A DNA stretch of 64,000 nucleotides, from assembly GCA_037178975.1 (NCBI GenBank), contig JASJZH010000005.1:7306001-7370000 (forward strand). Reading direction: 5' to 3'. This document shows, piece by piece, positions 1-15,530 of the stretch (positions are counted from its first letter, which is position 1; every line of letters begins with the position of its first letter). The position numbers and the translations under genes are program-made. Under the pieces are notes generated by a model that was not told the origin of the DNA, made no database searches, and worked only from the letters and a program-made list of their open reading frames with translations. The DNA is from Oscheius tipulae (Eukaryota; Nematoda; Chromadorea; Rhabditida; Rhabditidae).

Positions 1-2
1 AG

Positions 3-1553
<1,551 letters not shown>

Positions 1554-1580
1554 ACTATCTCTGTTATATGCTTGCGTAAT

Positions 1581-1586
1581 AATAAA
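1581..1586 (+). terminator. polyadenylation signal AATAAA of beta-tubulin
   Basis: AATAAA lies 28 bases after the tubulin stop codon, a normal position for a nematode 3' end. It is the only such hexamer close downstream. Confidence 0.6.
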
Positions 1587-4500
1587 CTGCTTAACAATGT
1601 TAAAAGTAAATGAATTATGAATCTGCAGCACCTCTTCTTCTGTCTGTATGATGAAAAACAGCGGCTTTTATTTGGAGATTTAACTTCCTGTCCGTCTGCT
1701 TCCTGAGCCTTTTTTCTGCGTCCTCCCAATAAGATATTCTTGATGTAATTGAAGAACTATCATCGAACTGGTTAGGAGAGTGACAGAGACTTATGTCGAT
1801 GTTGTCTTGAACACACTACTTTCAACATACTTGAACTTGGCTTCTCAAAGAGACTGTGCGCCACCTAACGAGTTTAGTGTTTGCTAGCTGTAGTGTTTCT
1901 CGATGTCAATACTTCTACTCCGGTTTCTGCAAAATATGCTGTATGTAAGTGTTTCAGCTATTCTTACCAAAACGACCAGCTTCGTTCGTGGAAGGAGCTG
2001 TTCCGGAGACCTCTTTCGTCTAACTTTGTGTGTTTTTAGGCCAGCCAAACAGAAACAGTGCTTCCAGTTAGCTAAAAATTCTTCTTAGCCCTATTTCATT
2101 CACCTCTTTTGTGCGTTATGATGGGTTACAGCTCTAATTTCTGTCCCTGTTTTTCTTTCACATCAAACTTACTAATTCAAAGTCATGTTCATGGTTCAAA
2201 CAGAGGACCTGATGCTTAGTTATGTTCTGCAGAGTTATAGACTACATCATTTCTACAATTTTTCAGGACATAGCAAAGCTGGACAATGCCGTGACGACAC
2301 TCTGTAGAAAAGTCGCTGATAATGTGTGTAGTCAGAGAACTTCAAACTTTTCACTTATGCCGCACAGTTCCTATTACAAGTGCGTTTCTGGGGAAGATAT
2401 CCGGTAATACTTCGGCAGGCAACACACTTCATTCAAATTTTTTCGCGCGGCATACGGTCGTCCTGTTTTTCTTCCCAAGGAAGGAATTTACACCAGTGAC
2501 TGGCTTCTCTTTCGTCATACTGGAGTTGGCCGCCCTTCCCCTCCGGAAATGGTTGAACGTCTTCGTCGGTACGGTTAGTCACATTGACACTAGGCCTATT
2601 GTGTTTTCAATAATCTTATTTTTCATTTCTAGGACAAGGAAGAAGAACGTAAAAGAAGGTGTTCCTGCGTCGTGAACGATTCCTGGCTTCGAATGTGCAA
2701 AGGACTTTCTCACAGAAGGGCAAACACGCTTAAAAAAAACAAAAATCTATTTGACTCGGTACTGCTAAAAGGAGGAGACACCATTCAGTACAGCAAAAAG
2801 TACTTGTTTTCCGATCCAAAACGCTTCAGTTTAGAAACCCGATGACGATCTGATCGGATACGGGATGAACATTACGCAGTCGCATTCGAGAAAAGAAGTA
2901 GCGGAAATAACTGACAAGGGAATTTTTTCACTAATCGTCACTTTAGGAAATCGGTCAGACTCTACTGCACTGTGTTCCCACTTATGCCAAGCTGCAGCCT
3001 TATCACTTCACGCTAGAGAGAAACATTACAAAAAGGTGTGGAATATCGTCACGAATATCACAGAAGCCCTGAATTCGGTATATGCGATTGAAAACGGTAG
3101 AGGCTATTTACTTCCAAAATATGCGTCTTGCAGCAGATCAAACGAGTCATCCGTGAGGGCAGTTGGCGATGGGAACAAGCTGCAAAAGTATATTCGCCTT
3201 GTCAGATCGGGCGAAATCTTAAATATGGCGCATCCCAGGATCAAAATGGCATGGTATGGTTTGTTCAAAAAAAAGAAGGACTACAGTGTCCCGAAATGCT
3301 TACGTGGCAGGACCCCTGGGAGGGCGGGAATTCAAATTTAGCAATTTTTGAGATTCTTTTTATCAATGTACAGCCTTTATTCTCTTTGTTTTCCGGAGTT
3401 TTTCGTTTGCTTCCGGTAAAGGCTGCTAGTAGACATGCTTTAGAAATAAAAGGAACGGGTGAGAATCCGAAAACAAGCTGCTAGACTGAGAACCAAAATA
3501 ATAACTCTATCTGAAATCCCGCGCGTCTAGAGTACTTTCAAATCGAGTTAATTTTTCGCTCTTTTTGGTTTCCAGTCTAGCAGCTTGTTTTCGGATTCTC
3601 ATCCGTTCCTTTTATTTCTAAAGCGTGTCTACTAGCAGCCTTTACCGGAAGCAAACGAGAAACTCCGGAAAACAGAGAATGAAGGCTGTACATTGATAAA
3701 AAGGAATCTCAAAAATTGCTAAATTTGAATTCCCGCCCTCCCAAGGGTCCTGCCACGTAAGCATTTCGGGACACTGTAGTCCTTCTTTTTTTTTGAACAA
3801 ACCATACCCGCAAATTCTGCGTCTACGTCCGTCTTTTGATCAGATATGTCAACAATGATGCCACCTCAAAACGTCTGAAGACAAAGTACTGCAAGCTGGA
3901 TCTGCTTGCAAACAAGTTAGATTCACATTTTTTCATACAAAACATCATACTCTTTAGCATGATGGAGTACGGGATCACTGGTATCCACGACGACGATCCT
4001 TCCAAATCCGAAGCGGAATATCTCTTTGTTTGAGATCAAGAAGACTCTGAAATTTACCAACAGACAGGTTCTCCTCTATTTGGCTCGAGAGTACACTTTG
4101 CGACGTTTGACACTGAGAACTTTTTGACTATCACTTTTTGCAGAAAGAGTTCAGATTCTGAGCATGGCCAACGAGCGTCAGCTCAATACCTTCTTTGTGA
4201 AAATGCAGCGATTGAAAACTACGTCAAGTTTCGATATTGTTAAAAATGCAGGAGATATGGATAATGGATAAGATGGAGATAGGTATCGCGTATTTTTTAA
4301 TATCAAAAGTCACAATTAAGGAATCCGGCAATCGTTCCCTCGAACGTGTTTACCTAGTCGAAGCTGTTATTCTCTTCATCATAAAGCTCAATCCCGACTG
4401 GATTTCCGCAACAAAATTTAAAAAATACATTAGTTCTACATTCATTTCTTACTAGAAACTCGGTTTCAGGTCGGGTCGGATGGAAGAAGGCCACTCGGCC

Positions 4501-4922
4501 CTCGTTTCAAAAGAAGAAAAAAAAACGCCTCAGGGAGAGCTGCTAAGGGGGAGGCGAAGAGCAAGAAGCAGCGATGTTATCAGTAGGTTGCTGCCTTTTG
4601 TTGTCTATTTCATATTGTTACACGCTCTTTGCCTGTTTTTGTTATAAATCCTTTTCTTCAGTTTCAAATGTCACGAAGTCTTTTCGGGGAGAGGGTTTTG
4701 ATAGTGGATTTTTTTTTTGGATCATCCCTTTGGATCATCCCCGTCGTCCAAACATGCGAAGAGCCGATAGTTAGAGCAAGTTCCCAAGTAGCAGTGTTAC
4801 AGTGGGTGCTATCACTCTCCCCATTTCCTAACTTTGCTGGTCTGTTCGCGGCGTTCTTTTTGCGTCAGCCAGAGGATTTCCATTTGCGAGTGACTGGGCA
4901 GAGTCAGTCGACCCGGCAATCG
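1587..4922. other. gene-poor stretch, no recognised gene
   Basis: I find no family I recognise here. Short open frames at 2865-3341, 3836-4033 and 4140-4455 have some protein-like character, and a lysine/arginine-rich tract follows at about 4470-4560. They could be exons of a fast-evolving gene interrupted by the inverted repeat at 3253-3808, but no convincing splice model joins them. The segment 1587-2860 shows nothing beyond AT-rich sequence with scattered stops. Confidence 0.4.
3253..3808. repeat. long near-perfect inverted repeat (hairpin element)
   Basis: The left arm (3253-3498) is the reverse complement of the right arm (3563-3808). The arms are about 246 bp each with only scattered mismatches, separated by a 64-bp spacer. 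The outer ends read ggtatggtttgttc and its complement. There is no open frame for a transposase. This is the shape of a foldback or MITE-type non-autonomous DNA element. A transcript through it would form a long double-stranded RNA. No clear target-site duplication is visible at the edges. Confidence 0.85.
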
Positions 4923-7731
4923 ATGACAGTCACCTACAGTTCCTCGGCTTCCACCAGTCGACCGTGGACATTTATCAAACTTCTTTTTCGGTATTTTGAC
5001 AGATTTCTCGGAAACAATTGCCAGATGGAAAGGATCAGTTTGGAAGCATGTCTGGATCCAGTATCTAGTCTGGCTTGGTCTCTACGCCTGCTGTTCGACT
5101 CTGTACCGCTTCATCTTGAATGAAGGGCAACAAAAGTATAGCAATCTCGAGATATCAAGAGACTTTCTAGAGTATTCGAAGAGCTGGTCAAGTACATGAA
5201 CTCAAGACTCGGATACATACCGCTCGATCTGGTATATTCACATCTCTATTCTCCTGAAGGTCATTGCAGATGTTGGGATTCTTTGTTGCCGGAGTCCTCT
5301 TTCGATTCTGGTACTTATACAACATTATCGGATGGATGGATAAGTTCGTCTTTCTCCTTTCTCTTAGAATTGATTAAGAATAAAAAAGTGTTCCCAGCTG
5401 ACTCGGAAAGACTGCCAAATAAGGAAAATTTTCAGTATTGGTCTAATGACAGCTCTTTACGTAAGAGGAACAACCGAGAGAGCACGACAATACCGTCGCA
5501 ACATTGTTCGGTACTGTCAACTGACGCAGGTACAAACTCTTTAAAAACAACCAGTGTTTCCGGGAAAAAAGGTCCTAGTCTTCCGCGACCTTTCAATGCG
5601 ATGTCGAAAACGATTTCCGACGCTGGATACCGTGGCAGCTGCAGGTGCTATTATGTGGGTGAAAACAAGGTAAACTTCAGGTTTCATGATGCCTCACGAG
5701 AAGGCCAACTTCGATGACATTCAGTACAATTACAACAAGTATTTTCTGCCTTTCAATTGGGCTTGGGCTCTGATTTACCGAGCACGACAAGAGGGTCTGA
5801 TCGAGGGCGATTACTACGTGACTGTCCTTTCGGAGGAAGTCAGAAAGGTTAGTCTGCTTTTCGAATATCGCGATGCTTTCTCCGCTCAACTGCTAGAACT
5901 TCGATAGCAGGTTGTTCACATCACATAAGTTAACAAGAAAGAAGTAGCGGTCTGTAATAGTTGAAAATTATGGTTATGAAGACCCTAAACCCTGAATATT
6001 TTCATACGTAGATGGCGCAAGGGTATGAAGCTAAATTATATAACAAGCAGAAGACCTCGAGGAAGCGATGAAGAGATGTACTCTTCCAAGACGGTGTACG
6101 AAATACTGATAGCAGTATTCCAGTTCATAATCATGGTTAAAACAAGGCTCTGAGCTCTGGTGACTGCTAACACGAAAAGAGGGGCGTTACTATCCTTTTT
6201 CTACCGTTCCGCGATTTAAATCGAGACAAAGGCTATATTGAGAGATGTTCCTCAAGACTGACAGCCATGGCGCTGTGGTAAAGCGCTGTAATGAAGTTCA
6301 AAATGGAAGTCGGTGGTTCAAGGAAGAAACTTTTTTTTATGATGGCTAAGACTGTCATATCTAGTTATATACTATCTTCCTCATCATTCAGAGCTTCTTT
6401 TTTTATTTATTTTGTTGCTTCTATAACAAGAACAGTTCTCCTTGATGTCCTCCGCTAGCCGCTTTGGAGAACGCAAAGTCATGCAAAAAATGCAAAGTTT
6501 TCTAACCGAAAAGACTTTTTTTTACTAATCCTATATCAGGCCGAACAATATTTCTTCCATGGCAAAGTTTATCTACATGTATCCCTATTTCAGTTCCGCA
6601 CCGATTTGGCTTGGTTGTGCAACTACGACTGGGTTCCTTTGCCAATGGTAAGCGTCAATCGGAATCTCGTTCAATTTGAAACAGATCTACCCGACCATTG
6701 TATGTCTGGCTGTGCACATGTACTTCATGGTCTGTGTCGTAGCCAGACAGTTCATTGCGGCTCCTGGTTCCAAAACAATCTCACAGGTTTGCTATGGTGC
6801 CAATCAGTAAGATCCTAAGCTCACTGTCAGATAGACCTGGTCTTCCCCTTCATGACAAGCATCCAGTTTGTTCTCTACATGGGATGGCTCAAAGTGTCGG
6901 AAACTCTTCTGAACCCGTGGGGATTGGATGATGACGACTTCGAGACTAACATACTAATTGACAGAAACTTTGCTGTAGCTCTTTTGTATCTGACAAGAGG
7001 ACAAAAACCTTTGAGGTGGCATTGAAAATTGTGGATGACGGCTACGGGAAGACACCGGAGCTGGAGAAAGACATCTTCTGGGACGACCAATGGGTTCCAC
7101 TGTACTCCGAAGAGAGTGCTGGAGACAGGAAATATCGCAGGAGAGCTCCCTCTCTAGCTCACATACAGTAGCCAATTGTGATTGCTAACCTTTTACAAAT
7201 ACAGACTCGACCCATCCATCCAGCAGATAAAAATGGTCTCGAGACGAGGAAGCTCTCTCAAGGAGAGGATAGTTCCAGTACAGCCGTGGGTTCATAGCGA
7301 AGAGAGACCAATTCTTTTTCAGGGGAGATACGAGACCTTCGAGACGAGGAAGCTCGATGAAAGAGAGATGGGATGAGGACGAGGAGAAAATAGTTTCGGG
7401 CTCTTTCTTGAAAAGACCTTCCTCGTTGGTTGGACTGGCTTTGGGACGAAGATTCGTGAGTTCCAAGTCTTGAAAACAGAAACGTTACAGAGTCTGTCTG
7501 CTCCAACCACTCCTAGTCGAATCCCCTCTTTTATCGTAACTCCTCTCGACAATATTGGAGAAGAGGATCAGAAAATTGGTATGCTGTACGAAGCTAGACA
7601 AATCTCATTTTCTAGCAATGGAAGCTGTGAACACTGTTCCAAAACAAAAAGGAAAAGAAGAAGATTCAATGATACCTATAGTACTTTCGAATAGTTGGCA
7701 TCCGATACACACAGAGGCGGAGGGCAATTGA
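4923..7731 (+). CDS. bestrophin family chloride channel
   Basis: Predicted pentameric calcium-activated anion channel of the plasma membrane. Fifteen exons (4923-4990, 5025-5135, 5171-5231, 5270-5343, 5436-5529, 5572-5644, 5681-5847, 6594-6647, 6685-6786, 6831-6974, 7016-7167, 7205-7285, 7323-7455, 7491-7578, 7616-7731) sum to 1518 nt, 505 residues, in phase. It starts MTVTY and has the bestrophin blocks KLLFRWKGSVWK, RRNIVRYCQLTQVLVFRD, a tyrosine/tryptophan-rich YDWVPLPMIYP, FLYMGWLKVSETLLNPWG-like helix and the acidic calcium-clasp segment WGLDDDDFETN. The C-terminal 130 residues hold two similar serine/arginine blocks (SRRGSSLKER and SRRGSSMKER), likely basophilic-kinase sites. Introns are 34-42 bp except the fourth (92 bp) and the seventh (746 bp). 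The acceptor before exon 6 (aaaaaag) is weak. Nematodes carry many bestrophin paralogues, so no symbol is given. Confidence 0.93.
6261..6335 (+). other. tRNA-like or tRNA-derived sequence in bestrophin intron 7
   Basis: TGGCGCTGTGG at 6268-6278 resembles a pol III A-box and GGTTCAAGGAA at 6315-6325 resembles a B-box; their 47-base spacing is that of a tRNA gene. The acceptor stem does not pair convincingly, so I read it as a decayed tRNA or a SINE head, not a working tRNA. Confidence 0.25.
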
Positions 7732-8751
7732 AAATAGACTAGTAACCTGAATAAAAAAAGTAAGAAGCACCAGTCTTATAGAATGCAGACTTTGGTTGTC
7801 ACAAGTGTTCCAGACTTGCCATAGTTGTCTTTTGTTTCCCCGCCATTCTTTTCCAGCTCCGTCTAACTTACTCACCAGCTGACTACCTCGCACTCGAAGT
7901 TTTTCGTCATCCTCTTCTCCTTTACAATTTTGCCCTTTCTCTGGAAGCTTCCAATCTGAACTACGTGCGACTCTGTGTCTATATTATTCGGCCAGCATGG
8001 TTTCTCTCATTCCATTTTTCCTTGCGCAGATCATATCCTTATTTCGACGCCCATATGGCTTTCCTGTTTTATCTGTCAAAAACACTTTCCAGGGCATTCC
8101 TTTTTTCTTGAGCGCGAAGTCTGCAATTTGTCTACATTTTGCTTTGTTTCCGCTTGTTGTCTCTAATCCTTGGGGCTCCTTTTGTGTGCAACGGAAATGG
8201 CCGAGGGTCACTCATGCTCACTCTTTCTGGGTCACTCGTGCTTAATGTCTGTACGACTCCTCGTATCGTTTAACTCCCCTCAACCAAAGTTTCTATTCTA
8301 CTCCTTTCGAACAGCTGGTAAGTATTTTTCACAGATTGTACATTGGATGTGCTGCGCGCAATAACTTTAACCTTATCAATTTGAAACTTTTATGCTACTG
8401 TAGCAGCCCAGACAAGAGGTGACAAGCCGCCTAAAGGCTGTTTCAACGCCAACTCTCTTGTTCTACTATGTGGGCTTTTTGCTCGTGGTGACGCACGAAC
8501 GAACAGACGGACACCATTGCACTTTAGCAGTAGCGAGATTATTACGAACAAATATACATTATACCTTTATGAGAAACGACTCACGAGATGTATAAATATC
8601 ATTTGATACATTCCATATTTTGCTTGTTCTACCAGTTCTTTGGTACAGATGAATGGCAAGTTTTGGTTGGTTTAAATGAGCATATCAAGAGAAGGTCGGG
8701 AAGGCACAAAGAGTAGAGAAAGATCACAGTGGAGGGTGGACAAGTACAGTG
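7732..8751. other. intergenic, bestrophin to Hippo kinase (tail to tail)
   Basis: This stretch lies between two convergent genes. I see no coding frame with family similarity and no repeat. Confidence 0.5.
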
Positions 8752-10973
<2,222 letters not shown>

Positions 10974-11198
10974 CTAAAATTGTCTCTCAACTGGTAATCT
11001 TCAAAAAAAAAGAGAACGAGGAGAAGGAAGAGGTCTTCCTGATCCGAATCTCGTGTTCGCCTGTTCTTTCTCTTGCACTTCTAGTGCGTCGCGTTTGCGT
11101 CGCGTACGCAGAGAGTTCAACTTGTTATTTTCGCCTATACTTCCTTATTAATTACTTCTCTATTTCAATTAGTCAGAAATAGTCCAAATTCAAAGAGA

Positions 11199-12904
11199 AT
11201 GAGTCGAGGAGTTGTACTTCCCGATCCGAACTTGGACTTCGATCCGGTAGAAGAACTCGACTACGGGGAAGATGAACCAGATATTCCGGGTAGGTTCATA
11301 ATATTACAATACAAGGATTGTGGCTTTCCTGTACCGTTCTTTGTATAAGAAGAAAGGAGATAAGAATACAAAATGAAAGATTCAGAAAAAACGCGCGGCA
11401 ACTATAGTTTTGAATTGCGCTTAAACCTTCAAATTGCAGTAGTTTGTTCGCCAGACATTTCCTTTCTTTCTCCGCTTTTATCCTGTCTCTCATTATTTAT
11501 TTCTATCAAACTCAGCGTGTAAAATAACCGCTGTAAACACGCCCGCAAGAAATGCACTGATTAGAAGAATATCCTCAAGCTGCGCATATTCTTTCAGAAA
11601 CCAACTACTGTCCATTCCTTGTTTTGCTTGATCTCAATGTATATATAGAGAATAGCAAGCAGATAACACCTTCTATCCAAGTTTTCTCGCTAAGAGTCTC
11701 TGTTTAGGTGTCGTTGATCCAACACAGCCGTCATCTTCCAGCCAAAATCGAATAAATTCAGTCGACAACCTTCCAGCTATGATAAACGGCGATCGTGACA
11801 ATAATATCGGTTTTTTTTCTCACCTTTCCAAAGAATTTCATCTTTCAGGGCCAGCCCTTCCTCCGGATTTTCTGACAGGATCAGTGGACGATGGAACTCC
11901 CGAGGATCCGGGAGAGAACAGCCAAAACTACAATATCGGACCAGCTCTGCCTCCTTCCTTCCTGCTAGGTCCGTCTCTCCCCGACGACGAAACATCTGGT
12001 CCTCCTCCGGAGCCGTCGAGCAGTCGTTCCATTGGACCAGCACTTCCGCCACATCTGTTGCTTGTCGTGGTATTTTTGTATCATTTCCACAGATACAACT
12101 TGTTAAGAATCAAAATGACGAAGAGGAAGACGATGAAGTCGATCTCTACGGCCCTGCTCCGCCACCTGTCAATGGAAATGGCTCGGTAGATGCTCCCGTT
12201 GAAGATTATGAAGATGACGACGACGATGTTTGTTTTCACTTTTTCTGTATGCTAATCGATTGTTTAAGGACGTGATTGGACCAGCTCTTCCCCCATCCGG
12301 AGACAGAGACGAAGAGCAAGCAGCCGAAGAATACGCTCTCCGCCGGCTAGCCTACGAGCAGGAAAAGGAAGCGCAGAAAAACACGACACAGCGAGAAGAA
12401 TGGATGCTGAGTCTGCCTCAAAAGCTGACAAACTACGGTACCGTTTCATTCAGTAACAATTTGTACGGTGAATTCAGGGTTGGGAGCCAGAACATTCAGC
12501 AAAGGCAGCGGTGTTGAGAAGGACAGCAGCTGGACAGATGCTCCGGGACAGAAAAAGCGGAAAATCGAAGATGAACCATCCACCAGCTCCAGTCTGGCTG
12601 CACAAAAGGCGAGAGACCAAGAGCAAGAACGGATGGCGAGAGAACTCAACGTACAAATCTTTTTCTTATCAAAAAAGTCTCAAAACCTTAGAACAGCCGC
12701 CAAGAATCGCTTTTGGATGCTCATCAGAAGACCAAAGGCCCGAGCGGCTCAAATGGTACCGCTCCGGGTGTTCGACGTGCCTTCGACCGCGAAAAAGACA
12801 TGGAAGTTCGTGGTTTCAAGAATGCCACCTCGGACGAAATTAAGGAGAAAGTCGGCAATTTGGGTAGCCGATTCGGTAGTAGCAAGCAGCAGAAGTACCT
12901 CTAA
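11199..12904 (+). CDS. GPALPP1: GPALPP-motif protein (DUF3752)
   Basis: Nuclear-type protein of unknown biochemical function conserved in animals. Seven exons (11199-11289, 11708-11809, 11849-12063, 12093-12227, 12269-12437, 12478-12650, 12692-12904) give 1098 nt, 365 residues, in phase. Four IGPALPP motifs are spread through the first two thirds, each followed by acidic or proline-rich spacers, including a run of six aspartates after YE. The C-terminal DUF3752 region is recognisable by LDAHQKTK, AFDREKDMEVRGF and a GSRFGSSKQQKYL end. The gene ends 24 bases from the end of the convergent PIN4 gene, so the 3' UTRs must overlap. Intron 1 is long for this locus (418 bp). Confidence 0.88.
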
Positions 12905-12928
12905 CTTACCAATATTCATAAAAGAAAT

Positions 12929-13334
12929 TTATTTCTTTCCCTCAACCATAATCACATGATATCCGAATTTGGTCTTGATTGGCGGATCCGTGTAGATAGG
13001 TTTATCGCAAGTGCTCTTGGCCAGATCGAAAGCGGCGTCCTGGAACGGGCCGACCATTGAGCCGCGTGTCATCCAGCCTAAATCGCCTCCGGATCGAGCC
13101 TTGTCTTCGCTGTAAGCGGCAGCAACTTCGTGAAACTTCTGTCCAGCCTTCAACTTCTCGATAGCTTCCAGGGCCTTACTCTGCAAGTTGATTTTCAGCA
13201 TGGTTCGTGACAGAAGGTACCTGTTTTTCGCAAAGGATATGTCGAACTTTCACGGCCGTTCCTCCCTTCGCCTCCTTCTTCGGAGCTTCCTCTTTCGCTC
13301 CTCCAGATTTCGCGGCCGGCTTTTTGGGAGGCAT
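12929..13334 (-). CDS. PIN4: parvulin-type peptidyl-prolyl isomerase PIN4 (Par14)
   Basis: Catalyses cis-trans isomerisation of prolyl bonds; the family acts in ribosome biogenesis and chromatin. Two exons (13334-13221, 13180-12929) encode 121 residues, close to human Par14 (131). A lysine/alanine-rich N-terminal tail ([12 protein letters not shown]) precedes the rotamase domain with [39 protein letters not shown] and [14 protein letters not shown] at the end. The ATG follows directly on the acceptor acgttcag, and an AATAAA on the minus strand lies just after the KIN17 stop. The arrangement is that of a downstream operon gene receiving a spliced leader. Confidence 0.95.
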
Positions 13335-13432
13335 CTGAACGTTTCTTTCGAAATGTGAAAGCAAAGTAGCCAGATACAAGTGGAACAACCGGAAGATGGA
13401 ACAACAAATTCTAGTCGTAACCTTTATTTCAA

Positions 13433-15229
13433 TCATACGGCCAGCTTGCTGGCATCCTCATAGGCAACCTGTAGAGAGCGTCCATTTAAAGGTCCGGAAC
13501 TGATTTTCAGATTTAGGGAAAAGTTTCTCTCATTCAACGAGTCCAGTATCTGAAAGTATGGTGTATGATTGTGAACAATAGGAAGACTAACCGCTTTCTG
13601 TCCTCTATAGGCTCCATTGACAATGAGCATTTCTCTGCCAGCTTGAGGAATCACGGTTTCGACGTGAGATTGATCCAGTTTGACAAGAGTTCCATCTTCT
13701 AATTTGACACTGGCCGTGTAGTTGTCGATCAACGACTTGACTGTTCCTTTCGTTTTGTAGTAGTCTGCGCCGAGCTTCTTCGTTATTATCTGGAAGATGC
13801 AATATTGTGATTTTTCCAGGTTGGACAGATAGGAGGTATCATCCGAATTGTATTTGGAGTGTTTCCATCTTGGGTTTACCAAAAGATGTCGGAAAGCAAA
13901 AAAGAATTAGAGACTCTCGGTGTCTCAGTGCTCTGGCTCTCACAGTGAGAGTGATAAAGGACCAGAGAATAGACCGGCATCTCTGATTTTAGATTCGACG
14001 CAACAGATAATAACATTTCGATTGACCGATACCCATCCTCTAGGTAGTGCTCGAGCTGTACAAGTCTTCAAACTACACAAACAAACTCACTTTGACCACA
14101 ATTCCAGGATGCATCCAGTAATCTTTTCTGTTTGTCTGTTCCTTTTTCCTCTCGTTCATTTCTTTGATCTCATCTAGTGCGGACTTCTTCTGACGATCAT
14201 CTTTCCTGTAGGACCGATCACTTTTGCGATCACGACTACGACTTCTGCTCCTTGATCTACCACCCCGTTTTCTGTCGTCGTCTCGGCGATCACGGTCTCT
14301 AAAATTCAGTTTTTAAAAAAAACTTTCAGGGATTACCGCCTTTTCTCGTCCTCATGCTCCTCTTTTTTCACCTTGGCCAATTTGTCGAAGACGGAAATGC
14401 TGGTCGTGGGTTTGTTCAAATCCTTAACTAGAGCTGTGACTAAAAAAACCACGAAGAACCTCAAGATTGGGCTTCTTGTTGAAATTAATACTAAGTTCAA
14501 TCTTTTCGTTGTCATCAGATCGAACAAGATCGGTAGCCTTGTACTCTTCCTGCTCACCAGCTATTTCTTTCGCTCTAAAAGACAATTTGACAAACAAAAT
14601 TAGATCTTTCACCTCTCAATTTGTTGGTTTATAAGCTCCTGCTCCCTTTCTTCGTCATCTTTTTCGGCCTTTTGCTTCTTGACCGCCTCTTCTTTGCGAT
14701 GGGCAGCCTCGTGGTCGATCAGCTGAATAAACCAGCCCTTTTCGTCGACTTTGTCGATTTTACACTTTCCAGCCTCGGCCAAATGTTGTACAAAGCCGCT
14801 AAGAGAATGCCATCGAGTGGAGTTCATGTGAACATGACCCTGGAAAAGCAGCTTATCAACAAAACATAAATGACTGCACTCTTTCTCGAACAATTTCCTG
14901 ATAGACGTCATTGGCTAGAACACGTCGAGTGCCGAATTCGTTCTTCAGAATTGACAGGAAGTTTTCTTCGAATTCACGACTGAACTGTCGGACGTATTTT
15001 TCCGGATCCTCGGCCACGAGGAGCAATTGTCGTTGATGAGATTCCGATGAGAGATGGCATTTGTATCCGTTAGCGTCTCGACATTGTTTCTTGCACATTT
15101 CACAGTAACTGAAACAAATTTCTCAACAATTACAAGGAAATGTACTTACAATCGGAGTTTCTGGAGCCCTTTGGACTTGGTCTTGTTGGCCAGATCTTTA
15201 TTGCTTCCTTTCTCGTGTTTCTTGCCCAT
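13433..15229 (-). CDS. KIN: KIN17 DNA/RNA-binding protein
   Basis: Zinc-finger protein of chromatin and spliceosomal complexes. Eight exons (15229-15150, 15108-14880, 14839-14613, 14574-14492, 14439-14337, 14298-14091, 13789-13592, 13549-13433) sum to 1245 nt, 414 residues, in phase (human 393). In order: MGKKHEKGS start, C2H2 finger (YCEMCKKQCRDANGYKCH plus H), the KIN17 winged helix around HVHMNSTRWHSLSGFVQHL, a charged coiled-coil and RS/RD-rich middle, then KDYWMHPGIVVK and the tandem KOW-type SH3 repeats (KGTVKSLIDNYTASVKLEDG and NGAYRG...GRSLQVAYEDASKLAV). The 52-bp intron 14440-14491 restores the frame; without it the frame would break. The gene is the upstream member of a likely two-gene unit with PIN4 and is divergent from TIM14. 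Confidence 0.94.
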
Positions 15230-15530
15230 TTTCCTGGAAAAGCTTCTTGTCTTTTACAACAAAAAAAACTGAAGTGAAACCTGAGAAAGAGAAATCAAGG
15301 AAATAATCCGAAATCAAAAACTTTGTGGTTTTGGCGCTATTCCTAGGTCTTGGCGCGATTATGAAAACCCGAAAAAATTGCACCACCTCGGCCAAAACTT
15401 CTCGAACTCGCCCGTTTCTTTTATGCAACTTATCTGTTTTCTGTGCTTGCTGTCACTCAACTAATGCTCAGTCTTCAGAAAAGAACGTCTAGAAGCTGCC
15501 GAAACCCGGGCAGAGCGTAACCACAACAGA
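15230..15530. promoter_or_regulatory. divergent promoter of KIN17 and TIM14
   Basis: Only 301 bases separate the two start codons, so the genes must share control sequence. Two E2F-like boxes, TTTTGGCGC near 15329 and CTTGGCGCG near 15349, lie in the middle. The sequence cacttgc and gaaaacccg nearby are not specific. Confidence 0.55.

Noticed and set aside
2865-3484. Open frames of 158 and 118 codons overlapping the first hairpin repeat
   Set aside because: Both run into the repeat arm in different frames, show no family resemblance and have no matching splice sites, so I did not call a gene.
6261-6335. Functional tRNA gene
   Set aside because: A- and B-box-like sequences are present but the acceptor stem does not pair, so only a tRNA-like relic is reported.
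14424-14450. Apparent frameshift in a T7/A7 run in KIN17
   Set aside because: A 52-bp intron with donor gtatta and acceptor tttttttag removes the run and restores the frame through all eight exons.
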